Shown here piece after piece: positions 32,500-45,085 of a stretch of 64,000 nucleotides of DNA; position 1 is the first letter of the stretch; every line of letters begins with the position of its first letter. The DNA is taken from positions 4,445,367-4,509,366 of the forward strand of contig OZ029919.1 of assembly GCA_964023275.1 (NCBI GenBank), given 5' to 3'. The stretch is from Norana najaformis. Lineage: Eukaryota > Annelida > Clitellata > Crassiclitellata > Hormogastridae. The position numbers and the translations under genes were made by a program. Below the pieces are notes generated by a model that saw only the letters and a list, made by a program, of their open reading frames with translations, was not told the origin of the DNA and searched no databases.

Positions 32500-32800
32500 C
32501 CAGCGCCCACGTGTTTGATGCAAGAATCATCAATGATTTATAGCAGGCTTCGGAAGCGCCGTTGTCGTCTTAACGATGAAACTTTGGATGTGGAGATGAA
32601 TTAATGTTTTAATTAAAATTTTCTCAACGATGATGATTAGTAATTCTTCCACAAGACATAGTTAAATAAAGTGAAACATTTCGGCATTCCTTGGCACTTA
32701 GAATATGACATACACTTATACAATAAAAGAGACCGGTGCATCACTGTTGGTAGATATTGTGTTTGTCGTTATTTATGCGATGGATTGCAGTATGATGAGA
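32500..32800 (-). promoter_or_regulatory. distal upstream module, unit 2
   Basis: Paralogue of 6785-7080. The donor-like stretch is changed (GCGCTGGTGATG). Confidence 0.35.
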
Positions 32801-33200
32801 TGGGAGCTGATTTTGTGTCATAAAGTAATAAGGTAATTAATTCTGTCAAATTAAACTGCCATGTGACCCCTTCTTTCTGTTCAACTAGATACGATTGAAT
32901 GGATCTTACTTATTCACTTTACTAGCAGTGAATATCTATACAAACTTGGGGTTCGTCACCTACTATGATCATTAGAGGTCTGACTTGTGCTTGTATTAGA
33001 TATCTAAGTGGAAATTACAAAGGTATTGCAATTGCTCGTTATGTCCACTTTCCACAACATTCATTTATATTTGATTTAATGAAGTAGTCAATGTTCAATG
33101 ATACCACTCAATTCAAATACAGCCAAATCTCCATGTATATCAGCCATATATCCATATATTCCTAACTAGTTCTTTACTAGGCCAGCTTCTTATTTAAGCC

Positions 33201-33202
<2 letters not shown>

Positions 33203-33270
<68 letters not shown>
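33203..33270. repeat. (TAA)n(TTA)n perfect palindromic microsatellite
   Basis: About 12 TAA units followed at once by about 10 TTA units, so the two halves are complementary and can form a hairpin of about 30 base pairs. Confidence 0.95.
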
Positions 33271-33271
<1 letters not shown>

Positions 33272-33274
33272 TAG

Positions 33275-34170
33275 CCTTCCATGTTGAACTATGGCCATTT
33301 ACTTTTTTTGAACTCTTGCTTTTACTTGCAGAAGATGTCTTGCAATAAACTCGTTTTCTCTGACCTTTGTCTTCAGAATGTCCTCGTAGAAATGATGTTT
33401 GAACTGTTATCATTCACCAAGTCCAGACTCTCATTCACGACCGTCTCAATACGATGCGTCGACAGATTTCATAGAAGGTGCCTTCATCTTCTCTCAGTTT
33501 ATACTCACGACTCACTCGTTACAGTCCCAAAGAATGGCTTTTTGCCGACAAACGGCTTATGCTGATAAGTCTGTTTCACAACTCGTATGGATTACATCCA
33601 CAATCGTTCAGTTTCATAACTCCGTCGTAACGCAACAGCTACGGTAGGCTAAACAACGCTACTCATGAACTACTTCCAGTTCATCGGCGAGTACGCAGTC
33701 AACAAGAGGAAAAGTCTGACAGAACTGCACTACATCCCGGAGCTACGCTGAATTTCACTCAAACCTTTCCAGTTCACCATCCAGCCGTAGATTAAACTTG
33801 CAAACACCGCATTCGTCTCTTATTGCATCGAAGATTCGATTAAGATATCATACTACGATTGGCTGAGTCGATCGTCTGATTATTTCACCACATTTTAATG
33901 CGTTGAAGATTGGACTGTCTTCCGAATCTCGTCTGTTTCCTTACACGCGTTAGATTCCCAGTCACTGCAAAGACTCCTCTTCATTGGTTCCTATCCTCTG
34001 CGCAGCAACAAATCGTCCGCAACACCATTGGTAATAATTCCTACAACGTAATTCGGTCATTGGCCAAGGCGTCCGTTTGTCAACAAGGCAAATTCGACTC
34101 TCAAACTCTCTTAAAATGTCACCAAATTAATCCATCGCTTTCGAAACTGATTGGTAATAAAATAAGTTAA
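33275..34170. repeat. unclassified duplicated segment, unit 2
   Basis: Paralogue of 7545-8480. No conserved reading frame. Confidence 0.5.
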
Positions 34171-34429
34171 GCTAAAGCTAAAATATCCAGAAAAAACATA
34201 AAATAATCAATATTGATAATACATCTGAAATTACTACTAACGTTGCTACAAAATGCGAGGATAATCTTAGACTTAGTCTACAGCGTTATGCATGTTTATG
34301 CCTAGACTCGACTCATCTATAAGACGCAAATCTCGTTGCAAAAGCTAACGCATCGCAAGGAATCGTCGAGAGCTAAATATGCTCAGGTCGTATATGAATA
34401 AAATTTCTGTATACACAACCACCAGTGCT

Positions 34430-34710
34430 TCGTCGCAGGTTTCCAGCCACTGTTATGGCCTTTATAATGTGATTGTGGGCATGGAGCTGAATTAATGTTT
34501 TAATTAAAGTATCCTCTAAGATGACAATAAGTCATTATTCCTCTAGGCATAGTCAAATAAAGTGAAATGTTCCGTATTTCTAGGTACCTAAAATATGATA
34601 TACACGTACACAAAACATGAGGACATTGGTATGCATAAAGTTTTTCCTTATTATATTGCGATGGGTTGCGATATAATGAGATAACAGTTAGTTTTATGTC
34701 ATAAACTAAT
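34430..34710 (-). promoter_or_regulatory. TATA-bearing module without coding exon, unit 2
   Basis: Paralogue of 8840-9130; TATAAA on the minus strand at 34461-34466. Confidence 0.4.
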
Positions 34711-35321
34711 CAGCTCATTAATTCTGCGAAATTAAGCATGTGTGTATCATGCTTGTATATGCCTAGACTAAATCCATCTATGAGACGCAAATCTCGTTGC
34801 AGGAACTAGCGCATCGCAAAAGGCCGAGCTAAATCTGCTGAGGTCTTAGAAGAATTGCACAGTTATATAATTTTCTGTATTTATTATAGTGTTAAAACAC
34901 TCAGTTGACTCATGGATGGAATGCTTGGAAGGAAGTCAAGCTTTGATCAATTGTTAAGATTAGATTAGATCAGCCACGTAGGCTTACTACGGTCAATGAT
35001 TAGGCCTATCACAAGAGTACAAATAAGTCAATCGTTCAAATTAATATAAGCCGTACGGAAATGGGTCGGATCGGTTTTTATAATCTTTGACGAAGAATAA
35101 ACCTGCTTTACTTTGTTAGTATTAGTAATAGCGTGACTTTTAAAAATAAGTTGGTCATAGGCTTATATAACATTTCATCCGACTACCGTTTCTTTTAGGA
35201 GTTTAACGAGCAGTCTAATTTTCAACAGGTTATCTCGAAATTATCAACTCAAAATATCGGTATTTTCAGACATTAGACTCAGCATAGAAAGAACAGAAAT
35301 CATTTTTTATCCCCATGAAGA

Positions 35322-36005
35322 ACAAGGTGCCGTTGCTAGAAGACTAGAGATAGAAAGAGAGAGCGATAGTGAGAGAGAAAGAGATTGAGAGAGAAAAGAG
35401 GTCAGTCAGCTGTTACAGTCAGTGAAATGCCTGAGGAATAATAGACAGCATGGTTTGAGACAGATGATGGTGAGGGAACGACAGAAGAGATAGAGAAACG
35501 GAGAATTTATTTAATTCAGAAAAGATCTTGTTCTAGAGTCGAGGTGTGGTATGGTAGATAGATCGTTAGAGAAGTTGAGAGGTTAAAGAAGGAACTTTGA
35601 AATAAAGGCGTTCAGAGATTTTCAGCGAGTAGATTGATTTTGGAGAGAAGTGACACGTGATGCCTATGCAAGTGAATTTTAAATGGTTTTAAGACGTTTG
35701 ATTTAAGTGTAATTCAGATTAAGGAGGAGGGAATTAGAGGAGTCAAGCTTGAAAAAGACAATTGATTTCGCGATAATGGAGGCAGTTTTGAAAATGATAA
35801 CAGATAGAATACGGCGGTCATGAATATGGACGTAACAGGTGGCTGAGGAGCTGAAGATGCGTCTCGAAATCGAGAGATGTGGGTCAAGGGTGATGCCGAG
35901 ATTGCGCACAGGCAAATTAGAGGTGAAAGTGAGAGTGGAGGAATTAGCTGATAGGTGGATTGTAAAGTCAAGGATGATCTGAAGTACACTAACGGCACAG
36001 GATGA
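35322..36005 (-). mobile_element. CR1-like LINE 3' part at the unit-2 deletion junction
   Basis: Matches 15713-16490 but lacks about 145 bp near 35575. Minus frame VRNLGITLDPHLSISRRIF and RDIHIHD-type RT residues. Sequence homologous to 9720 stops exactly where this begins. Confidence 0.65.
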
Positions 36006-36009
36006 GTTA

Positions 36010-36975
36010 AAAGATGAGACGGCGAGAATGGGAACCGGCCCCCTCCCTTCTGTGCTGAAGATTATTAAAGTCGCGAGCGATTCCTTCTAAAGGATGTCTC
36101 TCGCGATTAGCGTATAAGGGATTACTCAATTTCATTTTGTGGTGATGGCAACAGGGTTAGAGGTATTCTGTGCTATCGATGTTCTGGTTACGGTTGATTT
36201 TACAATAATGCCAATATAGGTTATAGAATTTGTCCTAGATTCAATGTTCTCGATGTAGTGTTCAATGATATATCGTCAACGATTGAAACCATGAATTCCT
36301 GATTTGGCTCAGTGTTCATTGTCTTTTGTCGTCAACGATGGCTATTGGTAATCTTCTAGTCGGTGTCATCTGTTCTTTTAGAAAAGTCGTTTCAGATTAT
36401 ATCTGGCCTAGCAGAATGGTTCTGTCAATGAATGGCTTCCCCTTAGAATTCACGGAACCCCATAAGATGACCGAAGGGTCACACTGCCTGTAGATGAATA
36501 CTCCCCAACCCATGTTCTGGTATGTCATATAGGAAAACGATTTCTGAATGGTTGAGCGAGCGCCTTGAAATGTGAAAGCTGTAGGTTTGAGCCTCAAAAT
36601 GGTATCGCAAAATTGTTAAGCGCCATATTGTTGCTTTGCAATATGAGTTTAAATAAATAATGAATGATTGAGTTGGTGAATGAAAAACGAAAGGAAGCTA
36701 GCGTGTTGGAAGTCATCCAAACGAGAATGGGTTCAACTCCAGTAAGATATTATGGAACTGGAATATGTATGATATATGTGTGTATCTATATCTCTCTATG
36801 TATGTCAATGCATGTGTCTTTCAGTGAGTGAGGTAGAATGACATCTTGCGAGTGGAAATGAAAGCCGATGTTCGTTTGTTGACGAGCAATGAAATGTTCT
36901 CTTTGCTTCTCTTCACAATCTCATACATCGTTTGATAACTCTGCGCATCCACTGTTTTGCAACATAGTTACAAAT
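36010..36975 (+). repeat. composite repeat R, unit 2
   Basis: Paralogue of 16500-17500 with an undeleted SINE part (36543-36680). Confidence 0.75.
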
Positions 36976-37007
36976 TATAATACAGCGTTGTTTGTGGTAT
37001 GTACCAT

Positions 37008-37074
<67 letters not shown>

Positions 37075-37140
37075 GTATTTGTAACAATAACAATAACAAT
37101 AATAATAATAATTATGGTAATAATAATATTAATAATAATA
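37008..37140. repeat. (TAA)n microsatellite
   Basis: Long pure run to 37075, then degenerate CAA/TAA units. Confidence 0.95.
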
Positions 37141-37369
37141 ATCATAAAACGTCGTAATTACAGTAACAACGAAAACAATGATAAACAATAACAAATAAAT
37201 AAATAATAATAAATATATTAATAATTGGCATAATAATAGCAATTGTATTAATGATAATTACTGATTGAATAACCACGAACTGAATTATGACGTCTCTATT
37301 TGATACATTTAGTGTATTGTTTCCGCCTGAGGAAATATTTAAGCGGACTGCTGCAAAGTTAAACTTGTG

Positions 37370-38005
37370 TTTTTTCACTCTTTATTAGGTCAATTTCAAT
37401 CCCTTTAGCTAGTGTATTCGCCCGGAAGAAGATCGCCAGCCCATCGCCTTCATGATGAGTAATTAGGAGGCAAGACTCCTTGGGTGGAACGTCAACGTAA
37501 CGAAACCCAGCTGGAACCGACCTCTTCAGTACAACATCAGTGACAAACTGGAACCACACATCTCCACCCGACCAAGACATCAAGGTTGTTGTATATTGTG
37601 GATGGCTTCGACAAAGAAAATGGTTTCGTTTCCGAGACTCTTGAAGTTCTACGTGCCAAGTCGAAATTCAACTTTAACGTTTAGGTATTTTCCTGTTTTA
37701 TGGGTAAGCTTTGGAAGGCTGCCTGGCTGTCTGTGTGAACGCGTGCAGATGGGCAGAGGAACAAAAGTCTTCGCACCTTTCCTACAACCATTGTCTGTCG
37801 TGATTGAGGTGTGTGATAAAGTCCTATGGTTACACGTATCTGAGGGATATCGACACGCCAATGCCAACACGGAAGGAATACACATAGTTCTCTACGACTG
37901 AACAGAATTTTGACGAAGGAAATGCTAAACACAATGTTTATCGTTTGACAGAAGTAAATTGTCCGAACAAGAAAGAACAAATTGTCCAAGACAACTGACA
38001 ATTCC
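37370..38005 (-). mobile_element. LINE ORF2 5' part with APE-like endonuclease
   Basis: Best copy for the second half: minus frame from 37583 reads DVWFQFVTDVVLKRSVPAGF, RYVDVPPKESCLLI, GDGLAIFFRANTLAKG, resembling the ...ETWL...PGY...DVPR...GGG[VL]A[IL]F[FY]R stretch of CR1-type endonucleases. Before it come EFRLGT*NFKSLGN (a WNA[RQ]S-like start) and CPSARVHTDSQ. Confidence 0.5.
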
Positions 38006-38437
38006 ACTTAGGCAGGAAGATCCTTAAATGAACACATACTTGCACACATAAATGCACAACCCCAAGAGCATGGACTGTGTCCATTGATAATGTTCACACG
38101 CAGTCCATGAAATAAAACGAACATCATTAAACTTCTTTCATTTTTATTAAATCTTATCCAATAATCCATGAAATTGAAGAAGCATAAACGTCTAGCTAAT
38201 TTCAATGAAACTCAAAGCATTAAGCCCCGAAGCCAATGAATGAGACTAAAAATATCACTATTGCTTCTAAACAGATCAATTAAGTATGAAAAGCCGTTTG
38301 TTTTCAAGCTATGTAAAAATGTTCACTGAACACTTTTAATATCCGCGCTTAAAATAATGACACATCCACTCTTTAGAAGAAGAAATCAACTACGGCACAT
38401 TTTGCCCGGAGATTTGATTTCGTTGATCATTATGCTG

Positions 38438-39202
38438 TTACTCCAACGGCCCGAAGAGGAATCGATACGGGCTTCTTTCATCTTCGGCCAAGACGAAATC
38501 AACAAAGGCCTTAGTCAACTCATCTTTGCTCAGCTTCTTATCGTGGTTGATATCGATAGCATCGAATGCAATCTTTGTAAACTTGGCAGCGTTGGGGATG
38601 CCCATGTTTTCAAAAAATCTTCGGTATTCGTCTTCTTGCAGAAAGCCATCTTTATTGGTGTCTAAAGCATCTACGAAGCTCCGCCAATCTTCAATAACGG
38701 TGGCCTTGAATTTCTCATCATTAAGTTGGCTCTTGATGGATTCAATAAACTCCAACTCAGTAACCTGTTGGCTACCAGGTCTGGCCGACTTACTGTAAGT
38801 TTGCCATACCTACAACGGATTTTAAGCTCGAACTGGCATTTATTAATTAAAGCATTATCATTCTCGCCTAAAAATCATCCAGTCTGATGATCAGTTACTA
38901 TAGTGTGAAATAGTGAGAACTAATCTGTTTGCAAATGCTCAGTTTCTCTTCGTTTACAATAAGAAACAGATCTCCAAAAATGCATATTATTATAATAAGC
39001 AGACCAGAATTTGTCGATAATGGGGCAATTCTTACGTCTATTAAGCTTTTCCGGATCCTTTCTTGTTGTGCGGGATTCAGTTTTTCTTTCGCAGAAAAGA
39101 TCTCACCGAAATTCTCGAAGTCCTTCTTTGTTAAGACGCCGTCACCATCGGTGTCCAGTACTTTGAAATATCTCTTCATTTTTTTACCCAAAACGCGGAC
39201 AT
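38438..39202 (-). pseudogene. SCP5, SCP3 paralogue with early frameshift
   Basis: Exon 1 is 39036-39202 (167 bases, one short) and exon 2 is 38438-38809 (open, ending FLFGPLE). One base is missing near 39183 compared with SCP3 (seven T where SCP3 has TTTTCTTT). The usual ATG therefore reads MSAFWVKK and stops at TGA. That TGA overlaps an ATG (ATGA, ATG at 39177-39179) which is in frame with all the rest and would give a protein starting MKRYFKVLDTDGDG, eight residues short. Loops I (DTDGDGVLTKKD) and III (DTNKDGFLQEDE) are intact; loop IV has Lys at position 6 as in SCP3. It may be a pseudogene, or a gene using the internal start. Splice sites, acceptor (39272) and AATAAA are kept. Confidence 0.75.
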
Positions 39203-39344
39203 TCTGGCGAGGAGGTGATGACGGAGCGTTGAGTATGCACTGGCCTAATGAGGAATAGCGTTTGCTGATTTGCTGAAGGAAAAAGATACTTATATGCAAT
39301 TTATTGCAGTTATTGTAAAAATAATAATATTAAACAAACTGTTT

Positions 39345-39430
39345 GTCATGAATGTGTTGCAACGCGTCCATTACCAACTTAACAGAGACCTTGATTGCTG
39401 GGTCGATGTCGTACGGTCGCTATATAAAAC
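39345..39430 (-). promoter_or_regulatory. broken first-exon module, SCP5
   Basis: Same fusion and TTAAGT donor change as at 19811-19925. Confidence 0.45.
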
Positions 39431-39489
39431 GGTGCACATTTAGATTTAGTTGAAAAAGCATCGGGTAGAAGCTTTTTCAACTCACAGAA

Positions 39490-40065
39490 TTCACGGCATC
39501 CATAAGATGATCCCAGAGTAACTGACTTCACATAGAAACCCCCTCCCCATCTCATGCTCTGTTAGACCATATAGGAACACGAAGCTTGAATGATTGAGCG
39601 ACCGCCTTGAAATTTGAGGGGTGTAGGTTCGAGGAGTCAACAATGGTCATCGCAAAATTGTTAAGCGTCATCTTGTTGTTCCGTAATATCAGAATAAACA
39701 AATAAAACTTGAATGAAGAAGTTAATGAATAATAACCGAAAGAAAGATACAGTATCTAGCTTGCTGGACGTCAACCAAAAGAGGCTGGATTGTACTCCAA
39801 CAAAGATGTGATGGAAATGGAATATGTCTGATATCCTGATATATATATATATATCTGCATCTGTATAAATGTATCTATATGCGTGTTTGTGACTCTCAGT
39901 AAGTGAGGCAGAAGGGCATCTTACGGGTGGAAATGAAACTTGATGTTTTTCTCGTTTTTTGGCGAGGAGTTAATTGTTGTCGTCGGACTCTCCACGTTAG
40001 CCTGCTCCTTCTCTCAGTCTCATGCATGGTTTCTTAACTCCGAGCATCCATTATTGGCTGCTAAT
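39490..40065 (+). repeat. composite repeat R, partial copy, unit 2
   Basis: Paralogue of 20000-20545; SINE part 39580-39725. Confidence 0.7.
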
Positions 40066-40194
40066 AATCAATTTATTTAATTGATTTATTTAAAGCACTT
40101 GAGCACTTGTAATGCGCGCAATAACAGTACAACTGAATAGAGCTTTGTTTCTTGTGCGTATCAGTGTCTGTATGATAATACTAATATTCATACT

Positions 40195-40375
40195 CATACT
40201 GATAATAATAATAATAATAATCATAATAATAATAATAAGAAGAAGAACAATAACAATGAATAATAATAATAATAATAATGACACTGTAGCAACGATAATA
40301 TTGATAATAATGATAAATAAGTAAGTTATTGTAGATATAATAATAATAACAATAATAGCATCAATAATAATAATG
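40195..40375. repeat. TAA/AAG/CAA microsatellite, empty site
   Basis: Continuous here; the counterpart in unit 1 is split by the retrotransposon at 20832-22055. Confidence 0.9.
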
Positions 40376-40614
40376 AAAGGCCAATGACGAATTGAATAAC
40401 GACGAAATGAATTTTTCACTTGAGGAAATATACCGAAAAGCCAAGAGCGAAGATTAACCTACTAGAATAACGCTCCCCAATTTTTGAAATCCTCTGCGAT
40501 CGTATGTATCTTGGGTGAAAATAATAATAGTTATTGTATTAATAGCAATAATTATAATAATAATAATATAACGATAGCATTAATTATAGTAACATAACAA
40601 TAATAATTATAATA

Positions 40615-40715
40615 GATGGATTGATGGATGGAAGGATGGATGAATGAATGAGTGGATGGATGGATGGATCGATGGAGGGATGGATGGATGGATGGATGGG
40701 TGGGTGGATGGATGG
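40615..40715. repeat. (GGAT)n minisatellite
   Basis: Paralogue of 22325-22440, with GGGT variants. Confidence 0.95.
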
Positions 40716-41550
40716 ACCATCAGGAGCAGCATCACACCACCAAAAGGATTGGAATATCCGTTGGATAATTAATCAAGACAGGACGGGCCTGCTTGAGCCC
40801 TTTAGTGGTGCATGAGATAGCGATCGCCTCCTAACCCCACGAGTACCACATTCGGGCGATTGGCTGCAAGCTCCTCTGTATCCCCTTTGGAAGTGCGCCT
40901 CTCAGACGAGGAGGTACCGTTTTTGCAGTTGGGATGAGACTGGTCTCAACACGTTGCGAACCACATTTATGCCATCACTGCGGGGAAAGTCGACGCCAAT
41001 GGACCTCACGGCCTGGTTTGCAGAGCATGAGGCGGCAAACAACAGCGGCACAGTATGCTGAACGACGTCATATGGAGAGCTGAGCACATCAAAGATCCCA
41101 GCGCTGAAAGAGCCTCTGGGTTTCTAAATGGAAGACGGAAGACGCCCGGACGGGGTGACGCTCATCCCTTGGTCGCGTGGTCGGTGTCTAGCATGGGATG
41201 TTACAGTACCGGACACTTATGCAACGTCTCATCTAGCCCACACATCACGATCAGGTGAAGCCGCTGACCGCACAGCCTCGTTAAAAAGGATGAAGTACGC
41301 TACCATCACTCGCACTCACACCTTTGTGGCTGTAGCCTTAGAGACCCGCGGTGCCTGGAGCAAGGAAGGTCTGGAGTTCATCTTAGAATTTGGAAGCCGG
41401 ACAACATATGCAGCCAACTATCCGCTATACATCTTTTACTTGTTCAAGAAGATTTCGGTGGATGTTCAACGAGAAAAATGTCATCTGCGTCTCCGAAGCA
41501 CTGCCATCACGCTTGGAATCCTCTGAAGACAGCGCTTCCACATTATTTAA
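40716..41550 (+). mobile_element. (TAA)n-associated retrotransposon fragment, copy 3
   Basis: Open frame 41128-41526 reads GRRPDGVTLIPWSRGRCLAW, DVTV, KYATITRTHTFVAVALETRG and SVDVQREKCHLRLRS: a longer open C-terminus than its paralogue at 22847. Upstream codons are degenerate. It ends on (TAA)n. Confidence 0.7.
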
Positions 41551-41554
41551 AAAT

Positions 41555-41690
41555 ATAATAATAATAATAATAATAATAGCAATAATAATAATAATATCAA
41601 TAATAATAATTATAGTTATAGTAGTAGTAGTAGGAGTTGTTGTTGTAATAGTAGTAGTAATAATAATAATAATAATATTATTATTAATGC
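41555..41690. repeat. TAA/TAG/TTG microsatellite
   Basis: Ends ATTATTATTAATGCATGACATC, the empty site for the LINE end at 23453. Confidence 0.95.
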
Positions 41691-41834
41691 ATGACATCAA
41701 GGAGGACTAGCCATCCGAGAGACAATGCTGTCCCTATTTTTCCTATTCGTGAGGGATCAAATGAACCTCAAATGAACGGAGTAAAATATATTAAAAGATA
41801 TAATAACAATAATAAATAATAATATGGCAAAATT

Positions 41835-41935
41835 TGTCCATGACCAGCTTACCACAAACCTTGATTGCTGGCGTCTCTCTGCGAAAATGTTCGTCAGGTT
41901 GTCCTCTTTAACCGAACCCTCGGAAGACAAATATC
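41835..41935 (-). promoter_or_regulatory. SCP-type first-exon module, TATA degenerate, unit 2
   Basis: Donor GTG|GTAAGC at 41851-41852; TATA position reads GGTTAAAGAG. Paralogue of 24085-24180. Confidence 0.4.
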
Positions 41936-42231
41936 CCGATGTTTGACAGGTTTTTATACATAAAGCGGATGTCCCTTGATCACAGTCGCTTGGCTGGTCG
42001 TCTCGTCTAGACCAATGCATCTTGGTTAAGCCTATCATCGTTTTGGGCGTCACCTCAGATTCCAAATAAATTGGTTTACAACTCTTTTGAACCTCATATA
42101 CACAAAGTGGTTGCAGATGCTGCCATAACAATTCAATCTGTCAAGCAAATTCCCAATGATTCAATCTGTTAAGCAACTTCCCACACAGTTTCAGTCTCGT
42201 GAACAAATGATCCGAAGATGTCTCGTGCCCT

Positions 42232-42560
42232 AGTTTGCTATATCGGTAAACGCGCTTGCCAAGGAGCCTGTCTCCTTGAGGATTCCTGTTTCGCAACCCG
42301 ATCGTGACTTATTTCAGAAATTTGAATCTCGGGCTAGGACGGACGTGCATGAGACCTTAAAAAGCGTGTTGGCTTATTTCAGCCCCTATACCTTGTTGTG
42401 GGACATCTTGTCTAAGTGATCAATTCCAATTCTCATTTGCGTGGCAAATTGATATTCGATGACGAAATGATGTCAGTTCATACATCCTCACTGCTTTAAG
42501 GTGACTTTTTATCTAAATGATGGTTGTCAGACTTCTGTATTTCTTAACATATTTAAGTTT
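42232..42560 (+). repeat. tRNA-Lys-like SINE fragment and SCP-like exon tail
   Basis: Paralogue of 24495-24827: SINE to about 42360, then the CCCCTATACCTTGTTGTGGG exon-end relic and its 3' flank. Confidence 0.5.
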
Positions 42561-43170
42561 AAACTAATGGTCAGTGTACTATGGCTAGGGTTGATGTTTA
42601 AGATGCTGTGCCACATTGTCCCCACAATGTCTTATCGGTATTTGCAAATATATCCACCTGTCAGTCTATGTGAAAGAGATAAGCGACACAGAACAAGTAG
42701 ATAACTAGAGAACATAACAATCATCCTAGTTTGCTGATGCATTACAGTGCTGAATGATTGTACTGAGAGACCTTAGATTGTTAATTGATGAATGATTCTT
42801 CGAGCTTGGAGAAACATTAAACTATCTGCTTAGTAATTTTGCATTAGTTTTAATTCAATAAATCAAAGTCCTTGCGCTCTGTCACCATCCCAAAAAAATT
42901 TTATGTGACAAATATGGGCCACTAAAGGGTCCGTTATTGATATATGGATCTCAGTTGGTCTCTTTATGGGCATGCTAACAAGGTGCGTTCCATAACTTAA
43001 AATACTGGATCAGTCCCGTATATAAACACACACATATATATAAATAGGCCTATATATTGCAAATCTGGAGTTCAGAGCTGAGTCAAAGCAGACATACTTT
43101 TCAGTTTCTGTTTCATTACAGCCCCGTAGCGAACTCAACCAGAAAATGTGTACACTGAGCATACATAGAC
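42560..43170. other. 3' flank of the SCP-like relic; no gene seen
   Basis: Matches 46210-46520 and 61235-61590 up to about 42880, then unassigned sequence with a repeat start at 43120. Confidence 0.5.
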
Positions 43171-43219
43171 TGTCGGTGGAAAGATGAGACGGCGAGAAAT
43201 AGAACCGGCTACCCGACCT

Positions 43220-43490
43220 CGAGCCATGTCATGTCATGGCAAAACACCATCGCCGATTCGCGACGGTTGACTGCATGAAGGAACCAGTGTCGCCCAACTC
43301 CGTGTGTCTCACACAGCGCCCAAAAAACTGACCCGTGATAGTTTGTTCCATGTCATAACGTTGTTAATCGATAATATTCTTGGTCTTCCACGGCCTCGGA
43401 TCCTCCCAACAAGACCCATCATCATACGGCCCTCAATTGTATCATTTGGCTGTCTCATCACATATCCGAAATAACGAAGCTTACAAGATT
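43220..43490 (-). mobile_element. RTE/craniofacial-type LINE C-terminal fragment
   Basis: Minus frame LRYFGYVMRQPNDTIEGRMM, GRIRGRGRPR, NNVMTWNKLS: the LR[WY]FGHV.R...RGRPR..W..N[IV] tail common at the end of RTE-like and related RTs, though a shared tail cannot fix the clade. One frameshift after NKLS. Confidence 0.65.
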
Positions 43491-43499
43491 TATTAGTTT

Positions 43500-43565
43500 C
43501 ACTTAGTTAATTAATTTATTAGTTAATTAATTAATTTATTCACTAATTAAATTAATCAATTTAAA
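43500..43565. repeat. TTAATTAA-rich tract
   Basis: Imperfect TTAATTAATTTA repeats, self-complementary. Confidence 0.8.
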
Positions 43566-43599
43566 AGCTCAGTAGTTCACTATCTGTTCCTGCCAGTTT

Positions 43600-43798
43600 G
43601 TAGACTTGTGTCTTGGGACGTCTGCAGGTGGGCAGGAAAAGCAAAAGTACCTGAGGGATGCCGACATGCTACACCCAACATGAAACGAACAAACTTGGCT
43701 TTCATAGACTGAAGGAATTTTCAAAGAAACAAATGTTTCTTACAAAAGAACTCACCGAACTTCTCGATGTCCTTCTTTGTTAAGATACCGTCACCGTT
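43600..43798 (-). pseudogene. rearranged SCP unit with truncated exon 1
   Basis: 43600-43740 matches the LINE/3' flank near 50790-50980. It then jumps to SCP exon 1 codons (43745-43798, minus frame GDGILTKKDIEKFGEFF), which stop at a junction with repeat R. Exon 2 and the rest of exon 1 are gone. Confidence 0.65.
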
Positions 43799-43799
43799 G

Positions 43800-44605
43800 A
43801 GTTTAGAGTAATACCAATAGCGTTATAGAGTTTGTCCTTGGGTCAGTGTTCTGGATGTGGTATACCATAATCCTTCGTCAGGGCTTGAAGGCATGAATTC
43901 CTGAATGTCATCAGTTTTAGGATCACTGTCTTTTATCGTCACCGATGGCTATTAGAATCCTTCCTGTCGGTGTCATCTGCTCTTCCCAAGTGGAGTAGAG
44001 CAGGGAGTCAGAAAAGAGGAGAAGTCGTTTCGGATTTTATCTCGACTAGGAGATTGGTTCTGTCAATGAGCGGTATCTTCCTAGAATTCACGGAAGCTAA
44101 TAAGATGATTGAAGGTCCCAGACTGTGTATTGAAAGTGTAAAATCGCCCCAACTCATGCTCTGTTATGCCATATAGGAGCAAGATGCCTGAATGGTTGAG
44201 CGAGGGCCTTGAAATGTGAAGAATGTAGTTTCGAAGCCTCAGAAATGATTATCGCGAAATTGTTTAGCGTCATAGGTGTTCCGTAATATCAGTATAAATA
44301 AATAATAATGAATGTATGAGTGAATGAATGATATAGGAAAGAAAGATATGGTAGTCAGGTGCTGGAAGTCTAATCCGCCAAGATATGATGGAACTGGATT
44401 ATGATGGAACTGATATATATATATATATCTGCATCTGTAGCTTTTGCTGTGTCTATGTACGTTTGAACGTGTGTGTCTCTCAGCAAATGAGACAGAAGGG
44501 CGTCTTGCGGGTGGAAATGAAAGTTGATATTCTTTGACGAACAGCTAATTGTTGTCGTTGGACTCTCCTAGTTAGGCTGCTCCTCCTCTAAATCTTATGC
44601 ATGTC
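43800..44605 (+). repeat. composite repeat R, copy
   Basis: Begins mid-body (GTTTAGAGTAATACC); SINE part at 44187-44330; (TA)n near 44413-44428. Confidence 0.7.
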
Positions 44606-44934
44606 TAATAACAGTACTAAAAACATTAATTACAGTGACAACGATAATGGTGATAATAATAAATTATTAAATAAAATATTACAAATATACTTATAATAAC
44701 AATAATACTAGCAGTAATAATGATGAAAATGGTAAATGTACTAAAGACGAACTGAATAATGACGTCGTTAGTTCACAGATGCGGTCGTGTGTTTTTCACT
44801 TGAGAAAATATTGCGAAAAAGCCATCAGCGAAGATTAGCCTTCCCGAAATAGAGCTTCCCTAATTATTTTAGTCCTCAACAGCCATGTGTACCTTGGGTA
44901 AAATATAATAATAGTTATTATATCAATAGGAATA

Positions 44935-45009
44935 ATGATAATAATAATTATAATAATAAAAATTATAATAATAAAAATAATAATAATAAAAATAATAATA
45001 ATAATAATT

Positions 45010-45046
<37 letters not shown>

Positions 45047-45085
45047 CACTACTACTACTACTACTACTAATAATAATAATAATCA
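44935..45085. repeat. TAA then (CTA)n microsatellite
   Basis: TAA units, about 20 CTA units, then TAA again. Confidence 0.95.
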
